NCBI RefSeq assembly: GCF_025766255.1
Contig: NW_026516683.1
Span: 372,001 to 436,000, forward strand
Source: Zychaea mexicana
Lineage: Eukaryota; Mucoromycota; Mucoromycetes; Mucorales; Lichtheimiaceae
Direction: 5' to 3'
DNA: 64,000 nucleotides
Of the stretch, positions 10,088 to 25,705 are shown piece after piece (position 1 is the stretch's first letter; the number at the start of each line of letters is the position of its first letter). The position numbers and the translations under genes are program-made. The notes under the pieces were generated by a model. That model was not told the origin of the DNA. It saw nothing but the letters and a program-made list of their open reading frames with translations, and did no database searches.

Positions 10088-11863
10088 TTTATATCGTACA
10101 TACACTGTATACTGCTGTTCACCTTTTCTTATTCTAATTAAAAACTTTGCTCTACTGCCATCCAAGTATATTAAGGGTTTGTATTTATTGCTCCTTGTGT
10201 ATCAGTTAACTCATATCTAAGGTTCTCTTTAAAGGGCTTGATGTACGTTAGCGTGCATAAATGACAGTAAAAAAGACCATTTATATGATTCCAACCAATA
10301 TTGCATTTTATTCTCGATTTCTTTTTTTACAGTATCAACCAAGAGGTAATGAAAGAGCAATTTGCTATAAGCTTTCTCCAGAATGTATGTACGGTGTATA
10401 TGAGAAGCATAATTGAAGAAGTCTCATTGAAAATCTGCGCAACTGCGTTCCATGTACCGGGCTTGTGTTGACTCCTTCTGATGCACGCTTGGGTTGAAAA
10501 AGACTTGTGGATTGTATTACTGCACCTGCTATTAAATAATATCATAAATACAAGAAGCACTTCACTTGTTGGACTCAATAGCGACCATTGGTTGGACTGT
10601 TGATACTTTCAAATACTATATTGCTATACGCTATTGCACATGGGCAACAGATTTGTAAAGCATAAATGGCAATGAGCTTCCCAATAAAAGATAATCATGC
10701 AAAGAAAAAAATTCGTAAAAGACAGTGGCAAAGTTCGGACTTGCACAAGATTTGGTTTCAACGTAAAAACATAGAGTGCTATTTTTCAGTGTTTTTTACT
10801 TTGTTATCATCACATTTATACACTATCATTAGATTTAAGCGAGAAGAGTAAGATAAGACTTCCTCTTGCTATTAAAAATTTGTGGCAACGACTTGGTATA
10901 AGCAATCTATGTTGCTTTACATCTTTCATGTAGTTCTGCGTGAAATCTGTCGGTTGTTGTTCGCATGGTTACATGATTTAGCCGTTTTTGACTTTGTTAA
11001 GATGTGTGTAACATCGATCTCTAGTGAAATGATTGGGAGCAATAAAGATTACCTGTTTAGTCATTATTCATAACCTCATGAGTAAAATCTCATGCTTGAT
11101 TTTATGTGCGGGGAAGTAAGGGGGTGGGTGAGACGCAACGAACGAGTAAATATTTTTCGGCTATACAAAATAGATACATAGTAACCTCGATCCGCTCTCA
11201 CCCGCATTATGCACATGAATGTTGTGCTTTACAATATGCTTCCAGAATAAAAACCTGGTTTTCACTTTTCACCCTCTACTTCGTCCGCATGGTAATCGGC
11301 CTTCTCTTCCATCATATCTTTTTACTCTATATATGATGCTTAAGGGCGGGGTCGTTTACTTTTGAAACGGTAAGTCTTTGCATGTTTACTCGTTCTAGAA
11401 TCGCTTTTAGCTTAATTGTAAGTTTTAAGATAACAAATAAAAAGATATCGGAATTTTCCGTTGTATATCATGATGTGGATGATGATATCAAGTAATTAAG
11501 GTTTTACAGTCTGATGGCGCAAGATGCTGTGTATGATGGCTCATGTGATGGCTCTTTTAAAAAATTATGCAAACAATGAGTCGCTAGAAGAAGTCCAGCA
11601 TTATAAGGAAATGGCAAAGTTCGTCGTTTATTTTTGACATCCCGGAATTTTACGTTAAGTGCGCCATGATTTCATGCGCTGATTGTTACACAATATGAGA
11701 TCTTCAGAAGCTTTGCTGAAAAGAGAGAGAATAACTGAAGGGGGCGTAACGAGAGAGCGTTTGAGAAATCGTTCTTTCTTTCACATCCTGCCCCCTTTTC
11801 TTCTTTCTCGCGTTTTGTGCTTTTTATTTCTCTTTTCTTCTCAAACTTATTATATTTACCGGC
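10088..11863. other. Intergenic region, no supported gene
   Basis: Several 60-80-codon frames on both strands lack splice context or recognisable motifs. The plus-strand end (about 11780-11863) is a pyrimidine-rich leader for the F-box gene that follows. GTAAGT at 11864 and TATTAG at 11937-11942 could bound a 5'-UTR intron just before that gene's ATG. Confidence 0.45.
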
Positions 11864-11947
11864 TTGTAAGTGTAAATACACGGTGAATCCTCTAACTGTC
11901 ACTGTGTTGTATCCTAATTGCTCTTCTTGTATACGTATTAGTAATTG

Positions 11948-13873
11948 ATGAGCACATCGTTGCATTCCCTTCCTGTGGAGATTTTACTGCTTGTAGCAGA
12001 TCATCTCAGTCTAGCCGACAATTACCAGTGTAGCCAAGTTTCTCGCCAATGGTATCGGATATTTCGTCCAAGCCTATACCGTTCTGTGCACATCAATGAT
12101 CCAAAAACCCTCGGCGGCTTTCTGAAAATCCTATGTCGAGATCGTGAAAAACAAGAGCAGCATCAACCACCGTCGTGCACGCTGTATTTCCCAGTTTCCC
12201 TATGTACAAAGTCCATCGAGCTATCCAACGTCGAATTTCCCAAAGGGATACAAGACGCTTGCCCTGGAGTGCAGTCCCTGGCTTGGCGTTATGATAACCC
12301 CCCTAAGGCGGTGATCAACCAAACAATGGCGTATGGTGCTGCAATCACTAGCCTGACGCTCACATATACAGCAAGCGCTCAGGAGACTCCAACTGACATT
12401 TTTGGGTTACTCCGTCGAATGCCGCAACTGCAATTGTTAGCGTTGTCTGGTGTGTTCAAGGAATTGAGTACAGATGATCTGGAAGACTTGTATAACGAAG
12501 CACCAAAGACATTAACAAGGTTGGATTTGGAGGGAATCATACTGGCAACGGATAACCATTGGGTGCAGTCAAGTAGCCCATCATCATCAATTCGGGATTT
12601 ACGGCTGGCGTATCAATGGCCTGACGATGAACGAAGCAGTGCCTTGTGGCTCATGTATCTGACATACAAGTATCCGCGTGTCCGACAGTTAAACTTGGAA
12701 GGTCGCAAGAGAACTGCCAACGTCGTATCTACCTCATCAAGGTTATCGGGATATGGTGGTGATGAGCAAGATAATATGGAATTTCAAGCAATGGATCCCC
12801 TCAATCTTCAAGCATGTGGCGTTTTTTCACGCTATCATCCGGAATTGGAACACATCCGATTAATGAACATTGGGTTGCATTCAAGCTTGTATCGAATAAT
12901 GCTTCAAGGTCTGCAGCAATGTAAACATGTGGATCTTGCCGGTGTGGAGGCACCATCGTCCTACACCAGCGAGCAGAAGCAGCAGTGGTTGGAGGATCTG
13001 TTTTCCAGTTTTCAAGAAAGGGTCCAACAACTGGATATGAATATGGTCTATCCACGAAGCGTCATGGCAGGACTGAGTCGGTGCAAGAACCTGCGTGAGT
13101 TGACGATCGGCCGCACATCTGGATTCTTTACTAGTCGAGACCCGCATTGGCAATTGCCGTTATCAGATTTGCTTGCAATTTGCCCCCGACTTGAACAGCT
13201 TACTTTGCGGCGACTTACAATTGGATCACCATTAACAACAGCTCATCTACAGCAACATATCACAAAGTCTCGCCGTCATCATCCATTGCGAAGCCTTCGT
13301 CTAGAGTATGCTGCTTTGCCTGCTTCCATTTTACAAGCTTTGGCTGTACAGTGCCCTCGATTGAACAAGCTTTACGTCCACCACTGCAAATGGATGAGTC
13401 AAAATCATCGACGAAACGATGTCATTGTTCACATGCCTGAGCAGATGCTAGACTTAGTCGAGATCATCGGATCTGGTGACGTTTATACGCTCGAGCCACA
13501 CAGCTTACTTGCTATTAAAACTGTCAATGCACCCACGGATGGATATCGTTGGCTCTTCAGCGCCGAGTCATCCGCAACAACATGCTCAACAACAACTCAA
13601 AGCATAATGCAACAAGCTAGTGCATGGAGCCAAATCCAATCGTTGTCCAGCATGCAACGATTAATGCATTTAAATGAGCAAAACGTCGCATTGCTCGAGA
13701 AACATATGTCAGATTTGGAGGTTGCTTGTGCGCTAAGGATTAGCTCAAAGGAGCAAACAGCATCGGATGGCCTGTGTACTCGGATCAAAACAGCATTGAG
13801 CCACGGATACCTGGCGTTTCAATGCAAATCTATCAATAACTTCTACTTCAATGGCGCCCGAGTCAATCTTTAA
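11948..13873 (+). CDS. F-box and leucine-rich-repeat protein
   Basis: A single exon of 641 residues. The N-terminus (residues 1-45) is an F-box: LHSLPVEILLLVADHLSLAD, then QCSQVSRQWYRIFRPSLYRSV, the part expected to bind Skp1. The rest is a string of irregular leucine-rich repeats (for example LTRLDLEGI, LRQLNLEGR-like RQLNLEGRK, LEQLTLRRLTIG, LNKLYVHHC), the expected substrate-recognition solenoid of an SCF ubiquitin ligase. The specific substrate cannot be told. The ATG at 11948 is preferred to the TTG three bases upstream. A possible 5'-UTR intron ends six bases before it. Two other F-box/LRR genes occur in this window with similar layouts, which fits expansion of this family in Mucorales-type genomes. 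Confidence 0.9.
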   Translation: MSTSLHSLPVEILLLVADHLSLADNYQCSQVSRQWYRIFRPSLYRSVHINDPKTLGGFLKILCRDREKQEQHQPPSCTLYFPVSLCTKSIELSNVEFPKGIQDACPGVQSLAWRYDNPPKAVINQTMAYGAAITSLTLTYTASAQETPTDIFGLLRRMPQLQLLALSGVFKELSTDDLEDLYNEAPKTLTRLDLEGIILATDNHWVQSSSPSSSIRDLRLAYQWPDDERSSALWLMYLTYKYPRVRQLNLEGRKRTANVVSTSSRLSGYGGDEQDNMEFQAMDPLNLQACGVFSRYHPELEHIRLMNIGLHSSLYRIMLQGLQQCKHVDLAGVEAPSSYTSEQKQQWLEDLFSSFQERVQQLDMNMVYPRSVMAGLSRCKNLRELTIGRTSGFFTSRDPHWQLPLSDLLAICPRLEQLTLRRLTIGSPLTTAHLQQHITKSRRHHPLRSLRLEYAALPASILQALAVQCPRLNKLYVHHCKWMSQNHRRNDVIVHMPEQMLDLVEIIGSGDVYTLEPHSLLAIKTVNAPTDGYRWLFSAESSATTCSTTTQSIMQQASAWSQIQSLSSMQRLMHLNEQNVALLEKHMSDLEVACALRISSKEQTASDGLCTRIKTALSHGYLAFQCKSINNFYFNGARVNL

Positions 13874-14097
13874 TCCGATACCACGCATATACCCATTTCC
13901 CCGCCACAATTACTTTGTCACATTAACATAATATACCCTTCTTTTAAGCTTCTTGTATATTCTTTTGTTTATCTGTAAATAAAATATTCTTCTATAAGCT
14001 GGGTTTCTTGGGTTTCTTTTCTGAAAATGCAATATGATGTCTAGAATAATAGAGAAATTTAATTAGCGGTTCCCTTATTTTCTTTTCACCTATATTA

Positions 14098-14928
14098 CTA
14101 GTAAAACACATACCTTGCGGTAGCCAACAGATATCCATCCTGATCATACAACCACGCATCTGCATTCATGATACCATCGATAATGTTCTTCATAAGAAAC
14201 TTGACCAAGACACGCTTGGTTGGATTTGTAGGCGGGCGATGGAACGCGATTTCAAACTGGAGCGAAGCCCTGATGGCATGCATCATTTCCTTGGTGATAA
14301 ACGGACGAGGCGACGTGGCAATATCCGCAAAACAAGCGATACTCTTGGCATCAATAGGTTCTCGATCGTTAGGCCATTCAAAAGCATGCCATAATTCACC
14401 CTTGTCGCCATGTTCCTGGTTTTCATATATTCGTAAAACGTCTGGTCCACCAGCCAAACCGAATTTGCTAAGTTTCATTCCGTCAAAGACAGGTGGAGTC
14501 TGTTTATAATCAAGCGGGGCGAATTTGAATCCATCTTGTTTGTTGGTAGTTGTAATGATGATGTGTAGTTTGGTAATGTAGGCGCTTGGATCGTACGCAC
14601 TGGGAGATGGTTCATCAAGTGGTGCAGGTGTGGGTAGCTGTTTGAGAGTAACCTGCGATACTCGGTACCCGCGTTCACTCGTTTTGAGCTCCTCGAGTTC
14701 GACGATGCAGGGGCCCACGAGACTTAACTTAAAAAAGAACGCATTGAAAACTACCACGCGATGGCCTGGAGCTCTTTGAAGAGCAGCATCCATCAAGATA
14801 GCAGTCAAATAACCTGGATGATAAAGACGTATGCCGTTTAAAGAATTGATTAATCTCTTTTTCTGCTCTGCATTATTCAAGAGTAGCTTCGACACCCTGC
14901 CTTTTGCCCTTCTTTCACTCTCATTCAC
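14098..14928 (-). CDS. Thioesterase-like (hotdog, TesB/4HBT-type) protein, 5' end unresolved
   Basis: The last exon encodes about 276 residues of a double-hotdog acyl-CoA thioesterase-like protein. The first hotdog begins at HPGYLTAILMDAALQ, equivalent to the GGY-A-LL segment of TesB-like proteins. The second ends with WLYDQDGYLLATARYVFY, close to the usual C-terminal D-x-x-G-x-L-x-A-x-x-R motif. Family members hydrolyse acyl-CoA or related thioesters; the substrate is unknown. The first codon of this frame is GTG and is preceded by a stop and by CACCAG, a good 3' splice site, at 14927. The exon therefore starts with TG, which would make ATG if the upstream exon ends in A. A 5' non-coding or very short coding exon is likely but was not located. 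No intron is seen within the frame. Confidence 0.75.
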   Translation of the reverse strand: MNESERRAKGRVSKLLLNNAEQKKRLINSLNGIRLYHPGYLTAILMDAALQRAPGHRVVVFNAFFFKLSLVGPCIVELEELKTSERGYRVSQVTLKQLPTPAPLDEPSPSAYDPSAYITKLHIIITTTNKQDGFKFAPLDYKQTPPVFDGMKLSKFGLAGGPDVLRIYENQEHGDKGELWHAFEWPNDREPIDAKSIACFADIATSPRPFITKEMMHAIRASLQFEIAFHRPPTNPTKRVLVKFLMKNIIDGIMNADAWLYDQDGYLLATARYVFY

Positions 14929-16104
14929 TGGTGATGATCATAAATTACAACAACATACCACCCTGGATTTTTTTATGATGCACATTTAAATATAGTTTAA
15001 TAAGTGCTGCTTGATTGTTTAGATATATACGTTCTTTCTTGGTACCTGAGGATTATTATGCGTCAAACGAAAATCCTGTTTGGCTAATTTGTTAGTTTTT
15101 ATCTTTTTATACAGATGTTTTTGCGTGTTACTTACGGAGTCTATACTGGCCACGAACAGGGCCTTATTGCCGATATCACCAATGTATTTTGTTTGGGTTG
15201 CTTTTGAGTAGTTAGGTAGCATTGAACAAAAATTAGAGAAACGGAACAAAAGAAGCCAAAAATGATAAATGAGAAGCAATTTGAAATCTTTGCACGATCG
15301 TGTGAAACTTCAAATTTATCATATTTGCTGGGCTTGTGCAGAAAGAGTCCCATTTCTCACCATGTAGCCATAAGTTACTTACTCTAGTTTGCTAGTATAG
15401 GCTCAAAATGCTGTATTTGAAGGGACATGTTGTTCGCTGGATACTTTTATTCATCTCTCAGAAGCGCGGTGTGGCTTTATACTTTACACTTCCGGCCTAC
15501 GTGTTATGTTCGGTTCTACATTACATTTCAGCTTAGCTCAGCAACGACATTGAACATTTAGTTCCTGAAGTGCATCAACGTGTGACAGAAGTTGGTACAC
15601 CGCCATGCTTGGGAACATCATGCGCCGACTTGAACCTCTACAAAAGAAACAGATTGACATAACACAAGGCTGTGATGAACATTTTAAAGAAAAAGGAGCT
15701 GGAATAACTATACCTCTCTTCATTTCCTCACTATGTCATCTGTCATCTTTGTAGCAGAGGTGTTTGGACTATAGTCGAGTAGAAAAGTATCACGGAAGGT
15801 TTGGCAAGGAGTAGAGTATACCTGGAGGAAAGTAATACTACGATGTAGACAGCTAAAAAAGTTCTGTGCCCAATATTTTCTACTTTCTATTTTACCACAG
15901 ATAACGTGATGCCTATACTTTCCCAACTTTTGTATCACTTTAACCGTCTTAAACTGAGTTCACCTGTGATATGCTGAGTACTGTTGATATATAAAAGTTT
16001 AAAAGAAGGGGTCGATATTGTTATTACAATCTATTGATATCATATATGTGTATGCATGTACAACGTGTATAATAGCAATGATGATTAGCTAACGCTATTA
16101 TTAT
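14929..16104. other. Intergenic region, no firm gene
   Basis: Minus-strand frames at 15019-15353 and 15538-15938 are short and unrecognised. A possible minus-strand splice pair is present near 15660-15720 (GTATAG, then TTTTGTAG), but the joined reading frame is only about 25 codons long, so I do not call a gene. Confidence 0.4.
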
Positions 16105-17958
16105 TTAATATCTTATTGCTTTGAAGCTTTCATAGTATGCAGTTTTGGGAGCATAGCGAAGCTGTTTTTTTCTATAGCTTATGTGATTTACTTCACCAAC
16201 GTAAGCGTTCTCGCCGCGATGATGTATGCTGTTTAAGGCATCCATCGATACCTGTGATATGAACTTCCACTCTTTGGCGCCCACATCCATCTTTTTGAAC
16301 AGGTGGTCGAGATACGCTGTACCAGGATAAGATGTTCCGTAACCGTGATCGAAATGAAAGGTAATGTTCAACCTCCTTATCGTGTGCCTTTTCTTTTTGC
16401 TGCTGTCGTCGTTGCCGGTAGTTCTGCCACTACGGCGGATGTCGAGAAACTTTTCTATATCGGTTGCGGTCAGGCATGAATGTTTCTCATCAATGGTCAA
16501 TTCGTCTAGGGTATCCATATTTTCGGCAACGAATTGCATAACCTTGTTGGTCATTACGGATGCGCATTGCTCGACAGTAATGGATCGCAGCTGTCCCGAC
16601 ATGCGTTCTAAGAACAGGAGCATCCCGGCTCCTGTGACCTTATAGCAGCACTCCAATCCTATACTTTCTAAGCGTGGTGTCGATGAAGCGAGTGTTGCAA
16701 GCACGGTGTCATCAATAACAGGGTAGTCCCAACGGTGGTAACGTATATCGTGTAATGAAACGTGCATCAAATTTGGTACCGAGTGTTGTAAAAAGGAACA
16801 TAGCTCTGATCGAGTGACACGGCTATATGGTCCCTTAAGCCTTAAGTACTGTAAAGATTGAAAGACGAAACCGGACAAGTGAGCCATGACTTCGGGGTTC
16901 ACTATCCCTGGGCCATCCAAATCCAATGATACAAGCAGTTTGCTGGTGTCCTCGTCGATGAGCGGTAATAGTATACTCGGCGATATTCCTTCATAGTTTT
17001 GTTCCTGAAAGACGATATGTTTTAATCCTCGCTCCGGCACTGCTGTCAATGATGGTATCATTGTTGCTCCGTCGTTATTCCTGACTGGTCGATCATGGAA
17101 TGAGGTTTCCTCATTTGGGCGAGCATATTCGTAAAAGATAAGCGTCTTAAGCTCGGGACAATGCTCGCGTAAGAACCCGGGCAATAATGCGCATGTGTTT
17201 CGCGTATAGCGAATATTCAGACATAAACGACGCAATCCGGGTGTCGCCTTTAGAAAGGGCCTTGGATCAAAGCCATAATAGTTGGATGGATTTTGAAACT
17301 GCAAAGAAAGGTCACATAAATTAACATGCTCATAATCTGCTGCCATGCCATGCATCCATGGAGACTGTCGCTGCCCGATACGGAAAACCCATTCTTTGCA
17401 GTCAAGCTTGGTGAGATTCAGGCAATCATGTAATAATGTGTCCAGAGGGATATTGTCATTCGGACCTACTGCCGTTCGACTGATAGAAATATCTGTCAAT
17501 GCAGTGCCACAGGTGTTGACCAAGGTCGACAATTGCTCGTTTGTGAGTTCCTGCCCGTACAGATCCACTATGATATAGTATAGCAGTTTAGAATCACTCC
17601 GCTATTTTCCTTACTTTCTTGGCTCCTCACTCAAAAGCTAACCTTTCGAAATCGCATAGAAACCTTGCTCATGAATGAAATTGATAACCTTAGTAAGCTG
17701 CTTTTCGTCTCCATGAAGCAAACGTATATGTTTGACTGATCCCTGTTGTATATACGAAGTATATGGAAGTATGTCCGGTACAATAGAGCGTTTTAGGAGC
17801 GTGACTAAGCAACTCCATAACGGTTGCCAGTTTAAGACCATGAATCGCCAAGCTTTGCACACACGAGCTAAAACCCAGCAATCAGACAATGAAAGGTACT
17901 GAAAGATTTCGTCTTGAATCTCGTTTGGTAGACTTGGAAGAAGCATTTCCATCGTCAT
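16105..17958 (-). CDS. F-box and leucine-rich-repeat protein
   Basis: Two exons on the minus strand, 17958-17643 and 17567-16105, encode 592 residues. The first exon carries the F-box (MTMEMLLPSLPNEIQDEIFQ, then CWVLARVCKAWRFMVLNWQPLW) in the first 45 residues. The intron (GTTAGC...CATAG) splits a Val codon. The second exon is a solenoid of leucine-rich repeats (LTKLDCKEW, LRRLCLNIRY, LQYLRLKGPY, LESIGLECCYKVTGAGM), the last resembling AMN1/Grr1-type cysteine-containing LRRs. It is expected to be a substrate receptor of an SCF ubiquitin ligase; the target is unknown. The ATG at 17958 is the first in-frame ATG; the frame upstream has only a TTG. The C-terminus ends in a basic tail KAIRY. Confidence 0.9.
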
Positions 17959-19266
17959 GGCGAATTCGCGAGTGTTGGTTATGAAAGTGTAAGCGTGTTG
18001 TGGAAAACAAAACAAAAGAGGCTTTTTTTAAGAACGTGTGTGTGATTTGCGTTTCGCTGTAGGCTTGGTTTTGTACAACACTAAACGCATTGGGATGAGG
18101 CAAGACTATTTTTATTCACACCAACATATCATTTATTCTGGCATACTAATCAATGTTGCATGCTAAAATTTGGCAGCTTGTTGGAAAATATATATCTTTT
18201 ATTTTTTTTCCAAATATATAGATGTATTAGCTTTGACCTCCTTCTCGTTTGTAAGTTCTCCTTTTATAATAGTGGTCTTGACGTGTCGAAGCTGAAGATA
18301 TAAGTCATAATAAAGATGTTACTATTTTTTAATCTGTTACAATAATACAATTTTGTAGGCAAAGGGAGACTTACAGCATACATTAGAATGCTTGCTGGAT
18401 GTTGCTAATGTCCAACGTCGGACAATAATGAGCAAAAACCTGTACCAACGCTAGCTTCAATAGCCTTGGATTATCCTGTCACTGAAAGTATATACTACCA
18501 ACTGGTATGTATCTGGTACAGATGTTGTATCAGTAACGGTGTAGTTTGGCGTTTCAATTGTTGAAGCGTCGTGGGAATTGAACGTTCCAGTGAAATCAAA
18601 GCTATAATGGGACTGGTGAATATGATAACGAGATGTAACTATTAAACGTACCGTTACCTTATCATTGAAAAGTCTTTCTTGCTATGCTTGAACGACCAAG
18701 TGCCTCCTTTTGCACAATAGTAAAAGCCAAGTACATACGTCGATTATTATAGCGTTAGCCTACGACATAGATTGCTCCTTACATTTGCGGTATATAAAAC
18801 CTATGGTACACCAATAGTGTTATTGATGTTATAAAGTATCTCCATGTGAGTGTCCAGAGTATAATTGCGTGCATTGCTAATACTTTTTTGTGAGATACGT
18901 AAATACCACATGGACCACCGTACGTTCTATTATGTGCGACATTTGTTATAATTAAATTTCAAGAATATGGGTTAAAAAATGCGATCCTAACGTAAGTGAC
19001 GTAGCTACTACTACGACAAGGAGGGCAACCGTGTAGAATCCACACTGCTCTCCGGTAGACATTATTACGTTTCCATGGTCAAACGTGATGGAGGAAGAAC
19101 ATCCAAGCAGTAGTAGTAGCAATGTCGAACTGGTGTGGTGATCTCCGCTCTATCACTATTCTGCCGAATTTTGACAGCATATTAAAAGAAAAAATTCTTT
19201 CCAAGCCCGGCATTGTCTTGCACTGATCACTGCACTGTTCGAGCTAATTCAGCTGTTGCAACAATA
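17959..19266. other. Divergent intergenic region
   Basis: About 1.3 kb between two divergently transcribed genes (F-box, minus; Trm4, plus). No tRNA, coding exon or repeat could be supported. It presumably holds both promoters; a string of AT-rich words (AAATATATAT near 18185-18230) is the only notable feature. Confidence 0.45.
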
Positions 19267-23334
<4,068 letters not shown>

Positions 23335-23914
23335 CAGCCTTTAGATAAACATTCTGTAATAATAACAATAACAACAATAACTCATATTAACAAGAGAAAG
23401 AGAGAGAGAGAGATGCAACTCAAAAAGCTCAGGGCGAACACTCTAGCAGGGCCAAATACATTGTTACGAGTGGGGTGGGGGGGGGTTTGGTATGAGTGTG
23501 ATTGGTCGATTCGCAGAGTACTTACACAGTAGGTGGGGTGGAGTGGGGGTGGAGTGGAGTGCAAAAAGGTGTACATACATATACAGCCGATCTAAAATGT
23601 GGGGGACCGAGCGTAGGAGGGAGCCAAAGAGAGAGAGAGGAGCTTGGAAAAATACTCCATTTGGAAAGAACATGGTTAGAATTTATCCTATTGGTCCATT
23701 CGTTTTTTCTCTATTTTTTTTTTCTGTTTCGTTATGCAGACCTTTGACACGACAGACAGCATTGGGGGACATGCTGGGCTGTATAAAAGGAGCCCTGTAT
23801 TTCCCCGTCGTCGCTTTTTCTAATTCTTTGAACTCATTCTCCTCTCCACATTGGTATCCAACATACGCCTCTTTCCACACAAACACACATCACATACACA
23901 CTTAAACACAGACA
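23335..23914. other. Promoter region of the dehydrogenase gene
   Basis: This 580-base gap holds the Trm4 3' end, an AG-repeat around 23395-23412, and G-rich runs (GGGGTGGGGG near 23470 and 23535-23560). The downstream half ends in a CA-rich leader with repeated CACA words before the ATG at 23915. Confidence 0.5.
23782..23788 (+). promoter_or_regulatory. TATA box (TATAAAA)
   Basis: GCTGTATAAAAGGAGCC lies about 130 bases upstream of the dehydrogenase ATG and is followed by a pyrimidine-rich then CA-rich leader. It is the best TATA match in the window and agrees with the strong codon bias of that gene. Confidence 0.7.
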
Positions 23915-25114
23915 ATGACTGACGCACAACAACAACAACAGATTGCAACAAACAACAACTACGGTGTCTTGCTCAGCAAGATCAATGACCTTCAGATAGT
24001 CGAGCTGCCAGTCCCCACTCCCGGCCCCGGTCAAGTCCAAGTCCAAGTCAAGGCCACTGGCATCTGTGGCTCTGATATCCATCTGTGGAAGTACGGTGAG
24101 ATCGGTATCTTCCCCGTCACCCAGCCTCAACTGCTCGGCCACGAGAGCGCTGGTATTGTCACTGCCGTTGCCCCCGATGTCACCGACTTGAAGGTTGGTG
24201 ACCGAGTTGCAATCGAAGCGTAAGTTCTCTACTAGAAAGGAGTCAATGAAGGGGGGAGACAAGGGAGGGAGAGTAGTAATAGGCAAAGGGAGACATGCTG
24301 AAATAGAAGGTATCTTATATTTAGTGGCATTCCTTGCTCCAAATGTAACCAGTGCATGAGTGGCCGGTACCATTTATGCCCGACCGTGGTCTTCAAATCG
24401 ACGCCACCCTACGACGGTCTTTTGGCCAAGTATATCATCCACCCTTCGCGCTGGCTGCACAAGATTCCCGACAACATCACCTACGAGCAAGGCGCCCTTC
24501 TGGAGCCACTAAGCGTTGCGATTGCCGCCGTCGAGCGCGTTGGCGCAACCTTTGGTCGCTCCTTGCTGGTCACTGGCTGTGGCCCCATTGGTCTGATGGT
24601 CCTTGCCGTCGCCAAAGCCATTGGCGTTTCTCCCGTCATTGTCACCGATGTCCAGCCCTCTCGTTTGGAATACGCCGAGAGGATGGGTGCGGACTACACC
24701 TACCAGGTCAACCCCAAGCTCTCTGATGTCGACATTGCTCGTGATATCCGTGCACTGACCCAGGACAGTGAAGGTGTTGAGTACTCGTTGGAATGCACTG
24801 GTATTGAGTCGTCGTTCCGTGCAGCCATCATGGCCACGCGCGATGCAGGCACCTGCTGCTTGGTCGGCGTCGGCAAGAACGATCAGTCCTTGCCCGTCAA
24901 CAACTTTGCCATGCGCGAAGTCGACATTCGTGGCTTGTTCCGCTACCATCACACCTATCCTCGCGCCATCTCTCTCTTGGCCAGTGGCAAGCTCGATGTG
25001 AACCACCTCATCACTCACAAGTTTGAGTTCATGGATGCGCTCAAGGCGTTTGAGACCGCCGCTGATTACTCGACCGGCGCTATCAAGGTCCAGATTGTCA
25101 ACAGCGACAACTAA
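23915..25114 (+). CDS. Zinc-dependent polyol dehydrogenase (sorbitol/xylitol/L-arabinitol type)
   Basis: Two exons, 23915-24219 and 24325-25114, give 364 residues of a medium-chain alcohol dehydrogenase. The N-terminal catalytic domain shows GICGSDIH (Cys51) and GHESAG (His76, Glu77), the catalytic zinc site. The second exon starts with [18 protein letters not shown], the four-cysteine structural zinc loop. The Rossmann fold begins near [11 protein letters not shown], and VTDVQPSRL has the Asp expected for NAD rather than NADP. The enzyme should oxidise a polyol such as sorbitol, xylitol or L-arabinitol to the ketose; which one cannot be decided by eye. Codon use is strongly biased to C-ending codons (GTC, CTC, ATC), unlike its neighbours, which points to high expression. 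The ATG context is ACAATG. A TATA box lies upstream. Confidence 0.93.
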
Positions 25115-25705
25115 ACCATGTGCATCTCAATCATCCCAACATACACACACACACACATACATACACACTATCGCTCCTATCTCTCCAAGAACCATCTGCA
25201 TCTTTTTTTTTCTGGCATTCCACCATCTATCACTCACACAGCCCCCCTCGCTCTTGTTAATTTTCTCACACTCGTGCGCTGCATATTATCCACATCTTCT
25301 CTTTCACTCTATATACTAGTATATCTTGCTTGTTTATGTTGGGGAAAGAAAAAGGTCCTCTTACCCAATTTGTCTATACTCCCACACACTCCAAAGAACA
25401 CAACACCCGCTCTTCAATTGTATCGAACACCGGTCACCAATGCATCTAAATAATACACGTTATAAATATATCGCTCAATTTGGCTTGTTGCTCAACATTT
25501 TTCATTTATTTGTGGGCTATCGGTGAAAGTTGGAAAGAAGGATGTTGTGTAGATATGCACGAGTGTGTGATTATGATGCATATGTAATAGTATAGTAGTA
25601 ATAGTAAAAGAAGCTTTAATCATTAATACAATTGTTTGTTCATTTATGTAGAAACGGGGGAGAAGTGATTAAAAGGTATAATATGTATAAGGTTGTGACT
25701 AGCTA
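25115..25705. other. Tail-to-tail intergenic region (3' UTRs)
   Basis: The dehydrogenase (plus) and the Dma1-like gene (minus) converge here. The sequence has a CACACACA run at 25141-25156, pyrimidine-rich DNA, then AT-rich DNA with TAATAGTA words near 25585-25610. No gene is seen. Confidence 0.55.

Noticed and set aside
15538..15938. Possible small spliced gene on the minus strand
   Set aside because: The best splice join yields only about 25 codons without recognised motif.
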